Position numbers and translations under genes: made by a program. From NCBI RefSeq assembly GCF_003234655.2, contig NZ_CP126271.1, positions 3,534,001 to 3,598,000 of the forward strand: DNA of 64,000 nucleotides. Reading direction: 5' to 3'. This DNA comes from Curtobacterium sp. MCLR17_007. GTDB lineage: Bacteria > Actinomycetota > Actinomycetes > Actinomycetales > Microbacteriaceae. Below are positions 48,400 through 56,856 of this stretch, in pieces; positions within the stretch are counted from its first letter, which is position 1; each line of letters starts with the position of its first letter. Below the pieces are notes generated by a model. It searched no databases. It was given only the letters and a program-made list of their open reading frames with translations, and had not been told where the DNA came from.

Positions 48400-49740
48400 T
48401 CACTGCTCCTTGCCGAGGGCGGTGTCCATCTTCGTGGCGAGCTGCTGCGCGACCTGGTCGACCGGCTCGGACCCGTCGAAGGCACTCGGCAGCATGTTCG
48501 TCTCGAGGGTGTTCCACGCGGCCGTGTTCTTGGACACCGGCAGGGGCTTGGCGTACTTGACCGCGTCGAGGAAGACCTGCAGGTCGGCGTCCGGCATCGT
48601 CTTCGTGAAGGCGTCCTGCGTCCCGGTGTAGGCCGGGATGACCGCACCCATGTCGCCCTGCTGCTGCTGCGCGGTCTTGCCGGCGAGGTAGACCTGCAGC
48701 GCCTGGGCGGCCGCCTTGTTCTTGCTGCCCTCGGCCACGACGTTCGACACACCGTGGATGACCGTGGCCTGCTGCTTGCCCTTGGGCAGCGGGTAGACGA
48801 CGACGTCCTTCTCCATGTCGGAGCCGACGAGTGCCGAGCGGAACCAACTGCCGCCCTGGTACATCGCGAGCTTGCCCGAGGTGAACCACTGGTCGGCGGT
48901 CGTGTCGGTGAGCTGCTTGATCGACGGGGATGCCCCGGACTTGATCAGGTCGGTCCAGAACTGCAGGCCGTCCTCCGATGCCTTGGACGCGTACTCGGAC
49001 TTCGAGCCGTCGGCGTTCAGCACCGAGCCGCCCGCCTGGAAGATCGTGTCGTAGTAGGTGGTCTGTCCGTCCATGCCGCCGGCCGCACCGTAGGCACCCT
49101 GGCCCTTGAGCTTGTCGGAGAGCTCCTTGCCGGTGGCCTGGAAGTCGTCCCACGTCCAGTTCTTCGAGGGCAGTGCGACGCCGGCCTGTTCGAACAGCGC
49201 CTTGTTCACCCAGACACCGATCGTGTCGAAGTCCTTCGGCACGCCGTACTGGGTGCCGTCGTACGTGTACAGCTTGTTGAGCGCCGAGGAGTAGTTGCCC
49301 GGCTTGATCGCCCCGGCCTTGACCTCGCCGGTGATCGGCGCGATCTTGCCGTTCGCCGCGTAGAGCTGGAAGTTCGGGCCGTTCATCCAGAACAGGTCGG
49401 GCAGCGTGTTGCTCGAGCCCTGGGTCTGCAGCTTCGTCCAGTAGCTGGCGAACGGGGTGACGTCGACGTTGACCGTGATGTCGGGGTACTCCTTGTTGAA
49501 GCCCGCGATGTTGGCCTTGATCGCCTTGACCTGGTTCTCGTCCCAGACGGCGTAGTTCAACGTCGCCTTGGTGTCCTTGGCGATCTTCTCGTAGTCGCCG
49601 CTGCCGCCACCGGACGCACCGGACGACGTGGAGCACCCGGCGAGCAGGACGGCCGCGCCGAGGGCGGCGACGGCACCGAGCAGCATGCGGCGCCGGCGAC
49701 TGCCGGAACCGGTGCCTCGGGCGGGGATGTGTGCGGTCAT
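48400..49740 (-). CDS. sugar ABC transporter substrate-binding lipoprotein
   Basis: A 446-residue extracytoplasmic binding protein of the CUT1 type. Twin basic N-terminus ('RRRRMLLGAVAALGAAVL') and lipobox 'LAGC' give lipid anchoring, followed by a Ser/Gly linker. The mature domain has 'LNYAVWDENQVKAIKANIAG' and 'NTLPDLFWMNGPNFQLYAAN', and 'YGVPKDFDTIGVWVNKALFE', typical of oligosaccharide binders. ATG 49740 has AAAGGA about 9 bases upstream. It precedes both permeases. The catabolic genes across the regulator suggest an N-acetylhexosamine-containing ligand. Confidence 0.94.
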   Translation of the reverse strand: MTAHIPARGTGSGSRRRRMLLGAVAALGAAVLLAGCSTSSGASGGGSGDYEKIAKDTKATLNYAVWDENQVKAIKANIAGFNKEYPDITVNVDVTPFASYWTKLQTQGSSNTLPDLFWMNGPNFQLYAANGKIAPITGEVKAGAIKPGNYSSALNKLYTYDGTQYGVPKDFDTIGVWVNKALFEQAGVALPSKNWTWDDFQATGKELSDKLKGQGAYGAAGGMDGQTTYYDTIFQAGGSVLNADGSKSEYASKASEDGLQFWTDLIKSGASPSIKQLTDTTADQWFTSGKLAMYQGGSWFRSALVGSDMEKDVVVYPLPKGKQQATVIHGVSNVVAEGSKNKAAAQALQVYLAGKTAQQQQGDMGAVIPAYTGTQDAFTKTMPDADLQVFLDAVKYAKPLPVSKNTAAWNTLETNMLPSAFDGSEPVDQVAQQLATKMDTALGKEQ

Positions 49741-49763
49741 CGGGTGGTCCTTTCGCACGTCCG

Positions 49764-50969
49764 TCAGCGGGTGACGGTCTGGGTGGGGTGGGTGAAGTGG
49801 GAGACCGTGGCGTCCGGCAGGGCCGGGACGTCGATCGGGACGGAGCCGTTCCGGAGGGAACGGGTCGCGAGCGCGCCGGCCGCCACCGCCGCGCGGGCGG
49901 CGATCGGCGACAGGGTGGTCGGTTCGCCGAGTGCGACGCTGCGCAGGAACTCGGTCATGGTCAGCAGGTCGGCGTCGGCGTGGCCGTCCTCGACGCCGTC
50001 GACCGGGTACTCGCGGTCGCCGCGGACGTCCCAGCCACGCCGGTGGTTCCAGACCTTGACCACGCCGCCGCCGGTGTCGCCGATGTTCTCGAGGCGCCCC
50101 TCGGTGCCGATGACGGTGTAGTTCCGCCAGTAGTCCGGCGTGAAGTGGCACTGCTCGTAGCTCGCCTGCACGCCGTTGTCGAGCGTCATCATCACCATGG
50201 AGACGTCCTCGACGTCGACGACCGGGTTGAGCCCGGTCTGCTCGAGCGGCGGCCAGTTGTCCAGCGAGAACCAGTCCCCCATCAGCTCACCGCTGCGGTC
50301 GCGACGGTCGGTGACGTCGCCGTACACCGACAGCGATCCCATGCCGACGACGCGCTGCGTGTACCCGCCGGCCAGGGCGTGGATGACGTCGAGGTCGTGA
50401 CTGGCCTTCTGCAGCAGCAGCGAGTTGACCTTGGTGCGGTCGGCGTGCCAGTCCTTGAAGTAGTAGTCGCCGCCGTTGCCGACGAAGTGCCGGCACCAGA
50501 CCGCCTTGACCTGGCCGATCTCGCCGCGGTCGATCACCTGACGCATGAGCCGGACGACCGCCGCGTGCCGGAAGTTGTGCCCGACGTAGAGCGGGGTGCC
50601 GGTCTCGGCCGCGACGTTGAGCACGGCGTCGGCGTCCTCGACCGTGATGGCGAGGGGCTTCTCGAGGTAGACGGCGATGCCCGCGCGGAGCAGGTCGATC
50701 GCGATCTCGGCGTGGGTCCAGTCCGGCGTGGTGACGATCGCCGCGTCGACGAGCCCCACCAGGGCCCGGTGGTCCTCCACCACCTGAGCGTCCGGGTGCT
50801 CGGCGTGCCCGCGCTGCCGTCCGGCGGGCGTGACGTCCGCGACGGCGGTGACCCTGGCCTGCAGGTCGGATGCACCGGCGACCGCCTCGGCGACGTGCCG
50901 TGCGATGGCGGACCGCTGCCCCATGCCGACCACCGCGATGCGGAGGCCTTCGTACGTGTCGACGCTCAT
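49764..50969 (-). CDS. Gfo/Idh/MocA family oxidoreductase
   Basis: A 401-residue NAD(P)-dependent enzyme of the glucose-fructose oxidoreductase family. Rossmann start 'LRIAVVGMGQRSAIARHVAE', then 'LVDAAIVTTPDWTHAEIAID' and the signature 'VYLEKPLAITVEDADAVLNV' (EKP Lys). The catalytic region 'NSLLLQKASHDLDVIHALAG' has the His/Asp pair in K-x-S-H-D-L-D. First gene of the uptake operon; ATG 50969 has GGGAG about 4 bases upstream. It may oxidise or epimerise the sugar; GH109 N-acetylgalactosaminidases belong to this fold too, but I see no specific GH109 marker. Confidence 0.9.
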   Translation of the reverse strand: MSVDTYEGLRIAVVGMGQRSAIARHVAEAVAGASDLQARVTAVADVTPAGRQRGHAEHPDAQVVEDHRALVGLVDAAIVTTPDWTHAEIAIDLLRAGIAVYLEKPLAITVEDADAVLNVAAETGTPLYVGHNFRHAAVVRLMRQVIDRGEIGQVKAVWCRHFVGNGGDYYFKDWHADRTKVNSLLLQKASHDLDVIHALAGGYTQRVVGMGSLSVYGDVTDRRDRSGELMGDWFSLDNWPPLEQTGLNPVVDVEDVSMVMMTLDNGVQASYEQCHFTPDYWRNYTVIGTEGRLENIGDTGGGVVKVWNHRRGWDVRGDREYPVDGVEDGHADADLLTMTEFLRSVALGEPTTLSPIAARAAVAAGALATRSLRNGSVPIDVPALPDATVSHFTHPTQTVTR

Positions 50970-51007
50970 CTCGCTCCCTTGCGTGATTGTGACGCCAATG
51001 ATGCCGA

Positions 51008-51050
51008 ATCGATCATGAATGCACAATAGGCGCTCACGGATCGCTCACGG
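51008..51050. promoter_or_regulatory. candidate DeoR operator region for the uptake operon
   Basis: ATCGATCAT at 51008-51016 recurs at 52067-52075, upstream of the SIS operon on the other side of the DeoR gene. Here it is followed by two direct CGCTCACGG repeats at 51031-51039 and 51042-51050, 11 bases apart. A shared operator would let one regulator control both operons. Confidence 0.45.
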
Positions 51051-51093
51051 AAGCGGGGAGCGAGGGTTTTACACGCCGGTAACGTCCGGTGCG

Positions 51094-51129
51094 GCGTGCG
51101 TCGCGTGCGTCGCGTGCGCCGCGTGCGCC
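51094..51129. repeat. four tandem copies of a 9-bp unit
   Basis: GCGTGCGTC, GCGTGCGTC, GCGTGCGCC, GCGTGCGCC in immediate succession between the uptake operon promoter and the 3' end of the DeoR gene. Non-coding as far as I can tell. Confidence 0.8.
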
Positions 51130-51182
51130 GTGTCGCAACCGTCGGGCCGCTGCGTCGGGGTCCGTGTCGGGGTCGGAGTCGG

Positions 51183-51971
51183 TCAGTCGGCGACGACGAG
51201 CTCGACGCCCGCCGCGGCGAGGTCGGCCGCGAAGGCGGGCGGCACCGGCTGGTCCGTGACCAGGACGTCGATGCGGTCGAGTGGGCAGATCCGGGCGAAG
51301 GTGGCGCGCTCGACCTTCGTCGAGTCCGCCACGACCACCACACGCCGACCGACCGAGGCGAAGTGCCGGCTGACCTCGGCCTCGCCCTCGTGCATGGTCG
51401 TCGCCCCGTACTGCCCGGTCAGGCCGTCCACCCCGAGGACGACGACGTCCAGCGCGAACTCGTCGAGGGTGTCGCGCACGAGCGGGCCGACGAGCTCGTA
51501 CGACTGGCGGCGGGCGACCCCGCCCGTCACCACGATCTTGACGTTCGCGCGGACGGACAGCTCGTACCCGATGTTGAGCGCGTTCGTGACGATCGTGATG
51601 CCGAACTCGCCGTCGGCACGGTTGAAGCGCTCGCTCTTGCCGAGCTCGCGCGCGACCTCGGTGGTCGTGGTGCCGCCGTTCAAACCGACCGTGTCGCCGG
51701 GCTCGATCAGTGCCGCGGTGGCGCGGGCGATCGCCGTCTTCGCCTCGGCCTGTCGCGCGATCTTGTACTGCAGCGGCAGCTCGTACCCGGTCCCGAGCGC
51801 GGCGGCTCCGCCGTGCGTGCGCGTGACCAGGCGCTGGTCGGCGAGCGTGGACAGGTCGCGCCGGGCCGTCGCCGCCGAGATCCCGAGCATCTCGCCGATC
51901 TCGGAGATCGACACGTTGCCCCGTTCGCTCACGAGTTCGAGCAGGGCGTTGAGCCGCTGTTGCGGAGTCAT
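51183..51971 (-). CDS. DeoR/GlpR family transcriptional regulator
   Basis: A 262-residue sugar-phosphate-responsive repressor. N-terminal helix-turn-helix 'VSISEIGEMLGISAATARRD' with 'LSTLADQRLVTRTHGGAAAL' and a C-terminal effector domain: 'DTVGLNGGTTTTEVARELGK', 'VVVLGVDGLTGQYGATTMHE', 'VVVVADSTKVERATFARICP'. I choose ATG 51971, which lies 7 bases after TAGGAT; an ATG three codons upstream would overlap that -10 box. Placed between the two divergent sugar operons, it probably represses both and responds to a hexosamine or tagatose phosphate. Confidence 0.91.
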   Translation of the reverse strand: MTPQQRLNALLELVSERGNVSISEIGEMLGISAATARRDLSTLADQRLVTRTHGGAAALGTGYELPLQYKIARQAEAKTAIARATAALIEPGDTVGLNGGTTTTEVARELGKSERFNRADGEFGITIVTNALNIGYELSVRANVKIVVTGGVARRQSYELVGPLVRDTLDEFALDVVVLGVDGLTGQYGATTMHEGEAEVSRHFASVGRRVVVVADSTKVERATFARICPLDRIDVLVTDQPVPPAFAADLAAAGVELVVAD

Positions 51972-52066
51972 GACGGCCATCCTACGGGCGGTCCGTACAC
52001 CCCTCCGTGATCGGGAATGACGTTTTTCCCTCGCACTGCGCACGATCGCTCGCTATGCTGCCGACC

Positions 52067-52075
52067 ATCGATCAT
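52067..52075. promoter_or_regulatory. candidate DeoR operator for the catabolic operon
   Basis: ATCGATCAT, the same 9-mer as at 51008-51016, 30 bases before the SIS gene start and overlapping the expected promoter area. Confidence 0.4.
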
Positions 52076-52104
52076 CCGGATCGACTCAGGATCGGAAGGC
52101 TCCC

Positions 52105-52983
52105 ATGACCGACACCTTCGTGAGCGCGGAGCTCGCGTCGCAGCCGGAGACCTGGCGCGCTGCCGCCGGCCTGCTGCCCTCGTTCGTCGATGCACTCCCC
52201 CAGCCCGGCGAACGCGTCGCCGTCATCGGCTGCGGCACGAGCTGGTTCATCGCCATGAGCTACGCCGTCGCCCGCGAGCAGGCGGGTCTCGGCGTGACCG
52301 ACGCCTTCGCCGGCTCGGAGTACCCGGCGGCGCGCGAGTACGACCGCGTCGTCACCATCAGCAGGTCCGGCACCACCACCGAGATCGTGTCCCTGCTGCA
52401 GGCGCTGCGCGGGCAGCGCACCGTGCTCATCACCGCGGTCGCGGACAGCCCGGCGGCCGCTGTCGCCGCCGAGACGATCGCGCTGCCGTTCGCCGACGAG
52501 CGGTCCGTCGTGCAGACCCGCTTCGCCACGACGACGCTGGCGCTGCTCCGGGCCTCGCTCGGTGACGACGTCGACGCCCTCGCCGCCCAGGCCGAGACCG
52601 CGCTCACGATCCCGGTCGACGACCTCCTCGATGCCGAGCAGGTGACCTTCGTCGGTCGTGGTGCCGCCGTCGGGCTGACCTCCGAAGCCGCGCTCAAGAC
52701 CCGGGAGGCAGCGCAGTTCTGGGCAGAGTCGTACCCCGCCATGGACTACCGTCACGGTCCGATCGCCATCGCACAGCCCGGGCGGCTCGTGTGGTCGCTG
52801 GGGGCCACGCCGGACGGCCTGGCTGACGAGGTCGCAGCGACCGGCGCCCGGTTCGTCCACCACGACCTCGACCCCATCGCGGGCCTGGTCGTCGTGCACC
52901 GGTTCGCCGTCGCCCTGGCGGAGCGCCGCGGACTCGACCCGGACAACCCGCGGTCGCTGACGCGCTCGGTCATCCTCACCTGA
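52105..52983 (+). CDS. SIS domain sugar-phosphate isomerase/deaminase (AgaS-like)
   Basis: A 292-residue protein with two SIS domains. The sugar-phosphate loops are 'VAVIGCGTSWFIAMSYAVAR' and 'VVTISRSGTTTEIVSLLQAL'; the second domain has 'VTFVGRGAAVGLTSEAALKT' and 'FWAESYPAMDYRHGPIAIAQ', the GlmS/AgaS-like active-site segment. Expected to isomerise and deaminate galactosamine or glucosamine 6-phosphate. ATG 52105 has GGAAGG 6 bases upstream. First gene of a five-gene operon with overlapping starts and stops. No glutaminase domain, so it is not GlmS. Confidence 0.88.
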   Translation: MTDTFVSAELASQPETWRAAAGLLPSFVDALPQPGERVAVIGCGTSWFIAMSYAVAREQAGLGVTDAFAGSEYPAAREYDRVVTISRSGTTTEIVSLLQALRGQRTVLITAVADSPAAAVAAETIALPFADERSVVQTRFATTTLALLRASLGDDVDALAAQAETALTIPVDDLLDAEQVTFVGRGAAVGLTSEAALKTREAAQFWAESYPAMDYRHGPIAIAQPGRLVWSLGATPDGLADEVAATGARFVHHDLDPIAGLVVVHRFAVALAERRGLDPDNPRSLTRSVILT

Positions 52984-53912
52984 TGGGCGCCGGCGGGGTC
53001 GTGCTCGGGGTCGACGTCGGCGGCACGGGCATCAAGGCCCGTGTCGTCGACGAGTCAGGCCGGGTGCTCACCGAGCACCGTGTGCCGACCCCGCGGGACG
53101 ACCCCGCCGCGGCTCGCCTCGCCGAGGTCGTGGCGGACCTGACCGCGCGGTCGATCGACACCGTCGGGCCGCTCGACGCCGTCGGCGTGGTCGTCCCCGG
53201 CGTGGTCGACGAGCGGACGGGCACCGCGGTGCTGTCCGTCAACCTGGGCTGGCGCGGCGTCCCCCTGCGTGCCCGGGTCCACCAGGCCCTGCTCGTCCGG
53301 GGCATCACGATCCCCGTCGCCTTCGGGCACGACGTCCGGGCCGGCGCCCTGGCCGAGGTCTGCGGCTCCGACGACACCAGCCGCGCACTCCGGACCGGCT
53401 CGGTCGGGTTCGTCCCGGTCGGCACCGGGCTGGCCAGCGCGCTCGTCGTCGACGGCACGGTGGTCGACGGCGGCGGGTGGGCAGGCGAGATCGGTCAGGT
53501 CCGCATCACCGAGGGGTCCCACCGCGGCGCGCGGGTCGAGGAGATCGCATCGGCCGGTGCGGTCGCCCGGCGGACCGGTGTCCCCACGGCGCGCGACGCG
53601 GTCGAGCTGGTACACGCCGGCGACCCGACCGCCATCCGGGTCTGGGACGAGTGCGTCGACGTCCTCGCCGGTGCGCTCGGGTGGATGACGGCGGTCGCCG
53701 GTTGCCACACCCTCATCGTCGGCGGCGGCCTCGCCGAGTCGGGTGCCGTCCTGTTCGACCCCCTGCGCCGTGCCGTGACCGAGCGGCTCCCCGGGCTCCG
53801 CCCGCCCGCGGTCGTCCCCGCACGACACCGCGACGCGGCAGGGTCCATCGGCGCCGCGGTGATGGCGCGGGAGCTGCTCGACACCGTCGTCCCGTCCGGA
53901 GGACCCGCATGA
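52983..53912 (+). CDS. ROK family sugar kinase
   Basis: A 309-residue kinase. Phosphate-binding motif 'VVLGVDVGGTGIKARVVDES' near the N-terminus; catalytic Asp in 'IPVAFGHDVRAGALAEVCGS'; substrate loop 'GFVPVGTGLASALVVDG' and 'GGGWAGEIGQVRITEGSHRG' (the E-I-G-H-type motif, with Gln replacing His). The zinc-binding C-x-C-G motif of many ROK proteins is missing. ATG 52983 overlaps the SIS stop (TGATG). Because uptake here is by ABC transport, a kinase such as this is needed to make the hexosamine 6-phosphate used by NagA and AgaS. Confidence 0.9.
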   Translation: MGAGGVVLGVDVGGTGIKARVVDESGRVLTEHRVPTPRDDPAAARLAEVVADLTARSIDTVGPLDAVGVVVPGVVDERTGTAVLSVNLGWRGVPLRARVHQALLVRGITIPVAFGHDVRAGALAEVCGSDDTSRALRTGSVGFVPVGTGLASALVVDGTVVDGGGWAGEIGQVRITEGSHRGARVEEIASAGAVARRTGVPTARDAVELVHAGDPTAIRVWDECVDVLAGALGWMTAVAGCHTLIVGGGLAESGAVLFDPLRRAVTERLPGLRPPAVVPARHRDAAGSIGAAVMARELLDTVVPSGGPA

Positions 53913-55036
53913 CCCCCACGACCACAGCCACGCTGGTCACCACCGACCGGCTCGTGACCCCCGATGCGGTCCTCGACGACGGCTGGCTGCTCGTCCGGGA
54001 CGGCGTGGTGACCGCACGCGGCACCGGGACCCGACCCCCACACGTCGACCACGTACACCACGACGGCGTCGTCGTGCCGGCGTTCGTCGACCTGCACGCC
54101 CACGGCGCCCTCGGCCACGACTTCGCCTCGTGCTCCGCCGACGACGCCCGTCGTGTCGTCGAGCACCACCGTGCCCGCGGCACCGGCGCACTCGCCGCCT
54201 CGATCGCGTCCGGGCCGGTGTCCGCGACCGAGGACGCGCTGCGGCGACTCCGACCGCTCGTCGCCGACGGCACACTCGCCGGACTGCACCTCGAGGGCCC
54301 CTGGCTCTCGGCAGCACGGCGCGGCGCCCACGCGGCGTCGCTCCTGCACGCCCCGAGCACGGCCGAGGCCGCCGGGTTCCTCGACGCAGCGGGTGACGCC
54401 CTGCGGATCGTCACGATCGCCCCCGAGCTGCCCGGTGCGCTCGACGTGGTCCGGCTGCTGACCGAGGCCGGTGTGGTCGTCGCCGTCGGCCACACGGACG
54501 CCGACGCCGACACCGTCCGCGCCGCGGTGGACGCCGGCGCACGTCTCGTGACCCACCTGTGGAACGGGATGCCGCCGTTGCACCACCGCGCGCCCGGGCC
54601 GGTCGGGGTCGCGCTGACCGACGACCGGCTCACCGTCGAGCTCATCGCCGACGGACACCACCTCGACGACGTGACCATCGACCTCGCCCGCCGCAGCGCC
54701 GCGGGCCGCATCGCGCTCGTGTCCGACGCGATGGCCGCCACCGGCTGCCCGGACGGCGAGCACCGCGTCGCCGGGTCCGCCGTCGTCGTGACGGGCGGGA
54801 TCGCCATGACCGCGGACGGCTCGTCGCTCGCCGGCAGCACCAGCACGGTCGTCGACGGCTTCCACCGGCTGCTCGACGCCGGTGCCACGCTGCCCGAGGC
54901 AGTCGCGGCGACCTCCGGCCGCGCCGCCGGGGTCCTCGGCCTGCCCGAGCCGCTGTCCGTCGGCTCCCCCGCGCGCCTGCTCGTGGTCGACCCGCTGACC
55001 CTCCGCGTCCGCACGGGGTCCCCGGTGCCCGCATGA
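53909..55036 (+). CDS. nagA: N-acetylhexosamine-6-phosphate deacetylase (NagA/AgaA)
   Basis: A 375-residue amidohydrolase that removes acetate from N-acetylglucosamine or N-acetylgalactosamine 6-phosphate. Metal and catalytic residues: His pair in 'VDLHAHGALGHDFASCSADD', Glu in 'GLHLEGPWLSAARRGAHAAS', His in 'VAVGHTDADADT', His in 'LVTHLWNGMPPLHHR', and the catalytic Asp in 'IALVSDAMAATGCPDGEHRV'. ATG 53909 overlaps the kinase stop (ATGA) and has GGAGG nine bases upstream. Confidence 0.93.
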   Translation: MTPTTTATLVTTDRLVTPDAVLDDGWLLVRDGVVTARGTGTRPPHVDHVHHDGVVVPAFVDLHAHGALGHDFASCSADDARRVVEHHRARGTGALAASIASGPVSATEDALRRLRPLVADGTLAGLHLEGPWLSAARRGAHAASLLHAPSTAEAAGFLDAAGDALRIVTIAPELPGALDVVRLLTEAGVVVAVGHTDADADTVRAAVDAGARLVTHLWNGMPPLHHRAPGPVGVALTDDRLTVELIADGHHLDDVTIDLARRSAAGRIALVSDAMAATGCPDGEHRVAGSAVVVTGGIAMTADGSSLAGSTSTVVDGFHRLLDAGATLPEAVAATSGRAAGVLGLPEPLSVGSPARLLVVDPLTLRVRTGSPVPA

Positions 55037-55950
55037 TCGTCGTCGTCACCCCGAACCCCGCGGTCGACGTCACGTACCGCGTCGACGAACAGCGCATCGG
55101 CACGACCCAGCGCGTGCGGTCGGTCGAGCGTCGACCCGGCGGGAAGGGCCTCAACGTGGCCCGGGTCCTGACCGCCGAGGGGGCCCCGACACACTCGGTG
55201 CTGCCACTCGGGGGTGCCGTCGGTAGCTGGGTCGCCGAGCAGGTCGAGGCGCTCGGACTCCCGATGACGGCCGTGCCCGTCGACGGGGAGACCCGCACGA
55301 CCGTCACCGTGGTGGACGACCGCGCCCACCCCACCATGTTCGGGGAACCCGGACCCGCCACCACGCTCGCGACCTGGCAGGACCTGGGCGGCGTGCTGCG
55401 GAGGATGACCGAGGACGCCGACACGCTCGTGGTCTCGGGCTCGCTGCCGGTCGGCGCCGACCCCGGCGCCGTCGCGCCGTGGATCGCCGACGCCGTCGCG
55501 GCCGGGCTGCTCGTCGTCGCCGACCTGGCCGGTCCCGCGCTGCTGGCTGCCGCAGCGGCCGGGGCCTCGGTCTGCAAGCCGAACCGTGACGAACTCGCCG
55601 AGGCCACCGGGCACCGCGACGAGCGGGACGGTGCACTCGCGCTGCTCGACCGCGGTGCCGGACTCGTCGTGGTGTCGCGCGGCCACCGGGGCATCGCGGC
55701 CCACTCCCGCACCGGCGTCGTCGAGGTCGCCGCCGTCCCGGACGTCACCGGCAACCCGACCGGGGCCGGGGACGCCGCGACCGCGGGCCTCGTCCTGGCA
55801 CTGCGCGACGGAGCCGACCTGCCCCTGGCCCTGCGCACGGCAGCCGCGTTCGGCGCCGCTGCCGTGCTGCGACCCGTCGCCGGCGAGGTCGACCGCGCAG
55901 CCGTCCGGCGCTTCCTGACCCCGGGCGAACGCCCGCGGGACCCCGCGTGA
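55033..55950 (+). CDS. PfkB-type hexose-phosphate kinase (1-phosphofructokinase / tagatose-6-phosphate kinase family)
   Basis: A 305-residue kinase. Start pattern 'IVVVTPNPAVDVTYRVDEQ' and 'RPGGKGLNVARVLTAEG' are diagnostic for the FruK/LacC branch; the anion hole and catalytic Asp are in 'GNPTGAGDAATAGLVLAL'. 'CKPNRDELAEATGH' is the conserved inner loop. Next to a deacetylase, an AgaS-like isomerase and a class II aldolase, tagatose 6-phosphate to tagatose 1,6-bisphosphate is the best guess. ATG 55033 overlaps the nagA stop (ATGA). Confidence 0.9.
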   Translation: MIVVVTPNPAVDVTYRVDEQRIGTTQRVRSVERRPGGKGLNVARVLTAEGAPTHSVLPLGGAVGSWVAEQVEALGLPMTAVPVDGETRTTVTVVDDRAHPTMFGEPGPATTLATWQDLGGVLRRMTEDADTLVVSGSLPVGADPGAVAPWIADAVAAGLLVVADLAGPALLAAAAAGASVCKPNRDELAEATGHRDERDGALALLDRGAGLVVVSRGHRGIAAHSRTGVVEVAAVPDVTGNPTGAGDAATAGLVLALRDGADLPLALRTAAAFGAAAVLRPVAGEVDRAAVRRFLTPGERPRDPA

Positions 55951-56018
55951 GCGCCCGCCCCCGAACCCACGTCCGCCCCAGCACGACCACCGATCCACGA
56001 CCCCTCCCGGAGCCCCGC

Positions 56019-56855
56019 ATGACGACCGACCTCGCCCTCACCGGACTGCTCGACACCGCGCGCTCCGACCACCGCGGTGTCGGCGCGTTCAACGTCGTGC
56101 TGCTCGAGCACGCCGAGGCCATCGTCACGGGCGCCGAACAGGCCGGGCTGCCGGTCATCCTGCAGATCAGCGAGAACTGCGTGCGGTACCACGGCGGCCT
56201 GGTCCCGATCACGACCGCGACCCAGGCCATCGCCCGCGCCGCGGACGTCGAGGTCCTCGTCCACCTCGACCACATCGAGGACGCCGACCTCGTCGCCGCG
56301 GGCATCGCGCTCGGGGTCGACTCGATCATGTTCGACGGGTCACATCTCGACCACGACCGGAACGTCGCCGCCACCCGCGACCTGGCGGAGGCCTGTCACG
56401 CCGCGGGCATCGCGATCGAAGCCGAGCTGGGCGAGGTCGGCGGCAAGGACGGCGTGCACGCTCCGGGCGTCCGGACCGACCCGGAGGAGGCCGCTGCCTT
56501 CGTCGAGGCGACTGGCGTCGACGCCCTGGCCGTGGCCGTCGGGACCTCGCACGCGATGCAGACGCGCGAGGCCTCGGTCGACCGTGACCTCGTCGCCCGC
56601 CTGCGCGACGCGGTCGCCGTACCGCTCGTCCTGCACGGCTCGTCGGGCCTGTCCGACGACGAGCTCCGCGGCGCGGTGGCCGCGGGGATGACGAAGGTCA
56701 ACATCTCAACGCACCTGAACGGCCTGTTCACGCGGGCACTCCGCGACGTGCTCGACGAGCGGCCCGACGTGGTGGACCCGCGCCGGTACGTGGGCGCGGG
56801 GCGGGACGCGATCGCCGCTGAGACCGCGCGGCTGCTCGAGCTGCTGGCCTCCTGA
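56019..56855 (+). CDS. class II aldolase (tagatose/fructose-bisphosphate, KbaY/GatY type)
   Basis: A 278-residue zinc aldolase. Zinc-site residues: 'VLVHLDHIEDADLVAAGIAL' (His, Asp), 'IEAELGEVGGKDGVHA' (Glu), 'AVGTSHAMQT', and 'VLHGSSGLSDDELRGAVAAG' (His); substrate loop 'TKVNISTHLNGLFTRALR'. I start at ATG 56019, with GGAG 7 bases upstream, because that aligns to the aldolase N-terminus; a GTG at 55947 overlapping the kinase stop would add 24 low-complexity residues. Final step of the pathway, giving dihydroxyacetone phosphate and glyceraldehyde 3-phosphate. Confidence 0.91.
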   Translation: MTTDLALTGLLDTARSDHRGVGAFNVVLLEHAEAIVTGAEQAGLPVILQISENCVRYHGGLVPITTATQAIARAADVEVLVHLDHIEDADLVAAGIALGVDSIMFDGSHLDHDRNVAATRDLAEACHAAGIAIEAELGEVGGKDGVHAPGVRTDPEEAAAFVEATGVDALAVAVGTSHAMQTREASVDRDLVARLRDAVAVPLVLHGSSGLSDDELRGAVAAGMTKVNISTHLNGLFTRALRDVLDERPDVVDPRRYVGAGRDAIAAETARLLELLAS

Positions 56856-56856
56856 C

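Noticed and set aside
49764-50969. Gfo/Idh protein as a GH109 alpha-N-acetylgalactosaminidase
   Set aside because: The context is attractive, but I see only general Gfo/Idh motifs and no specific GH109 signature, so I kept the general call.
55947-56018. GTG 55947 as the aldolase start
   Set aside because: It would add 24 Pro/Arg/Thr-rich residues not found in aldolases; ATG 56019 has a good ribosome site.
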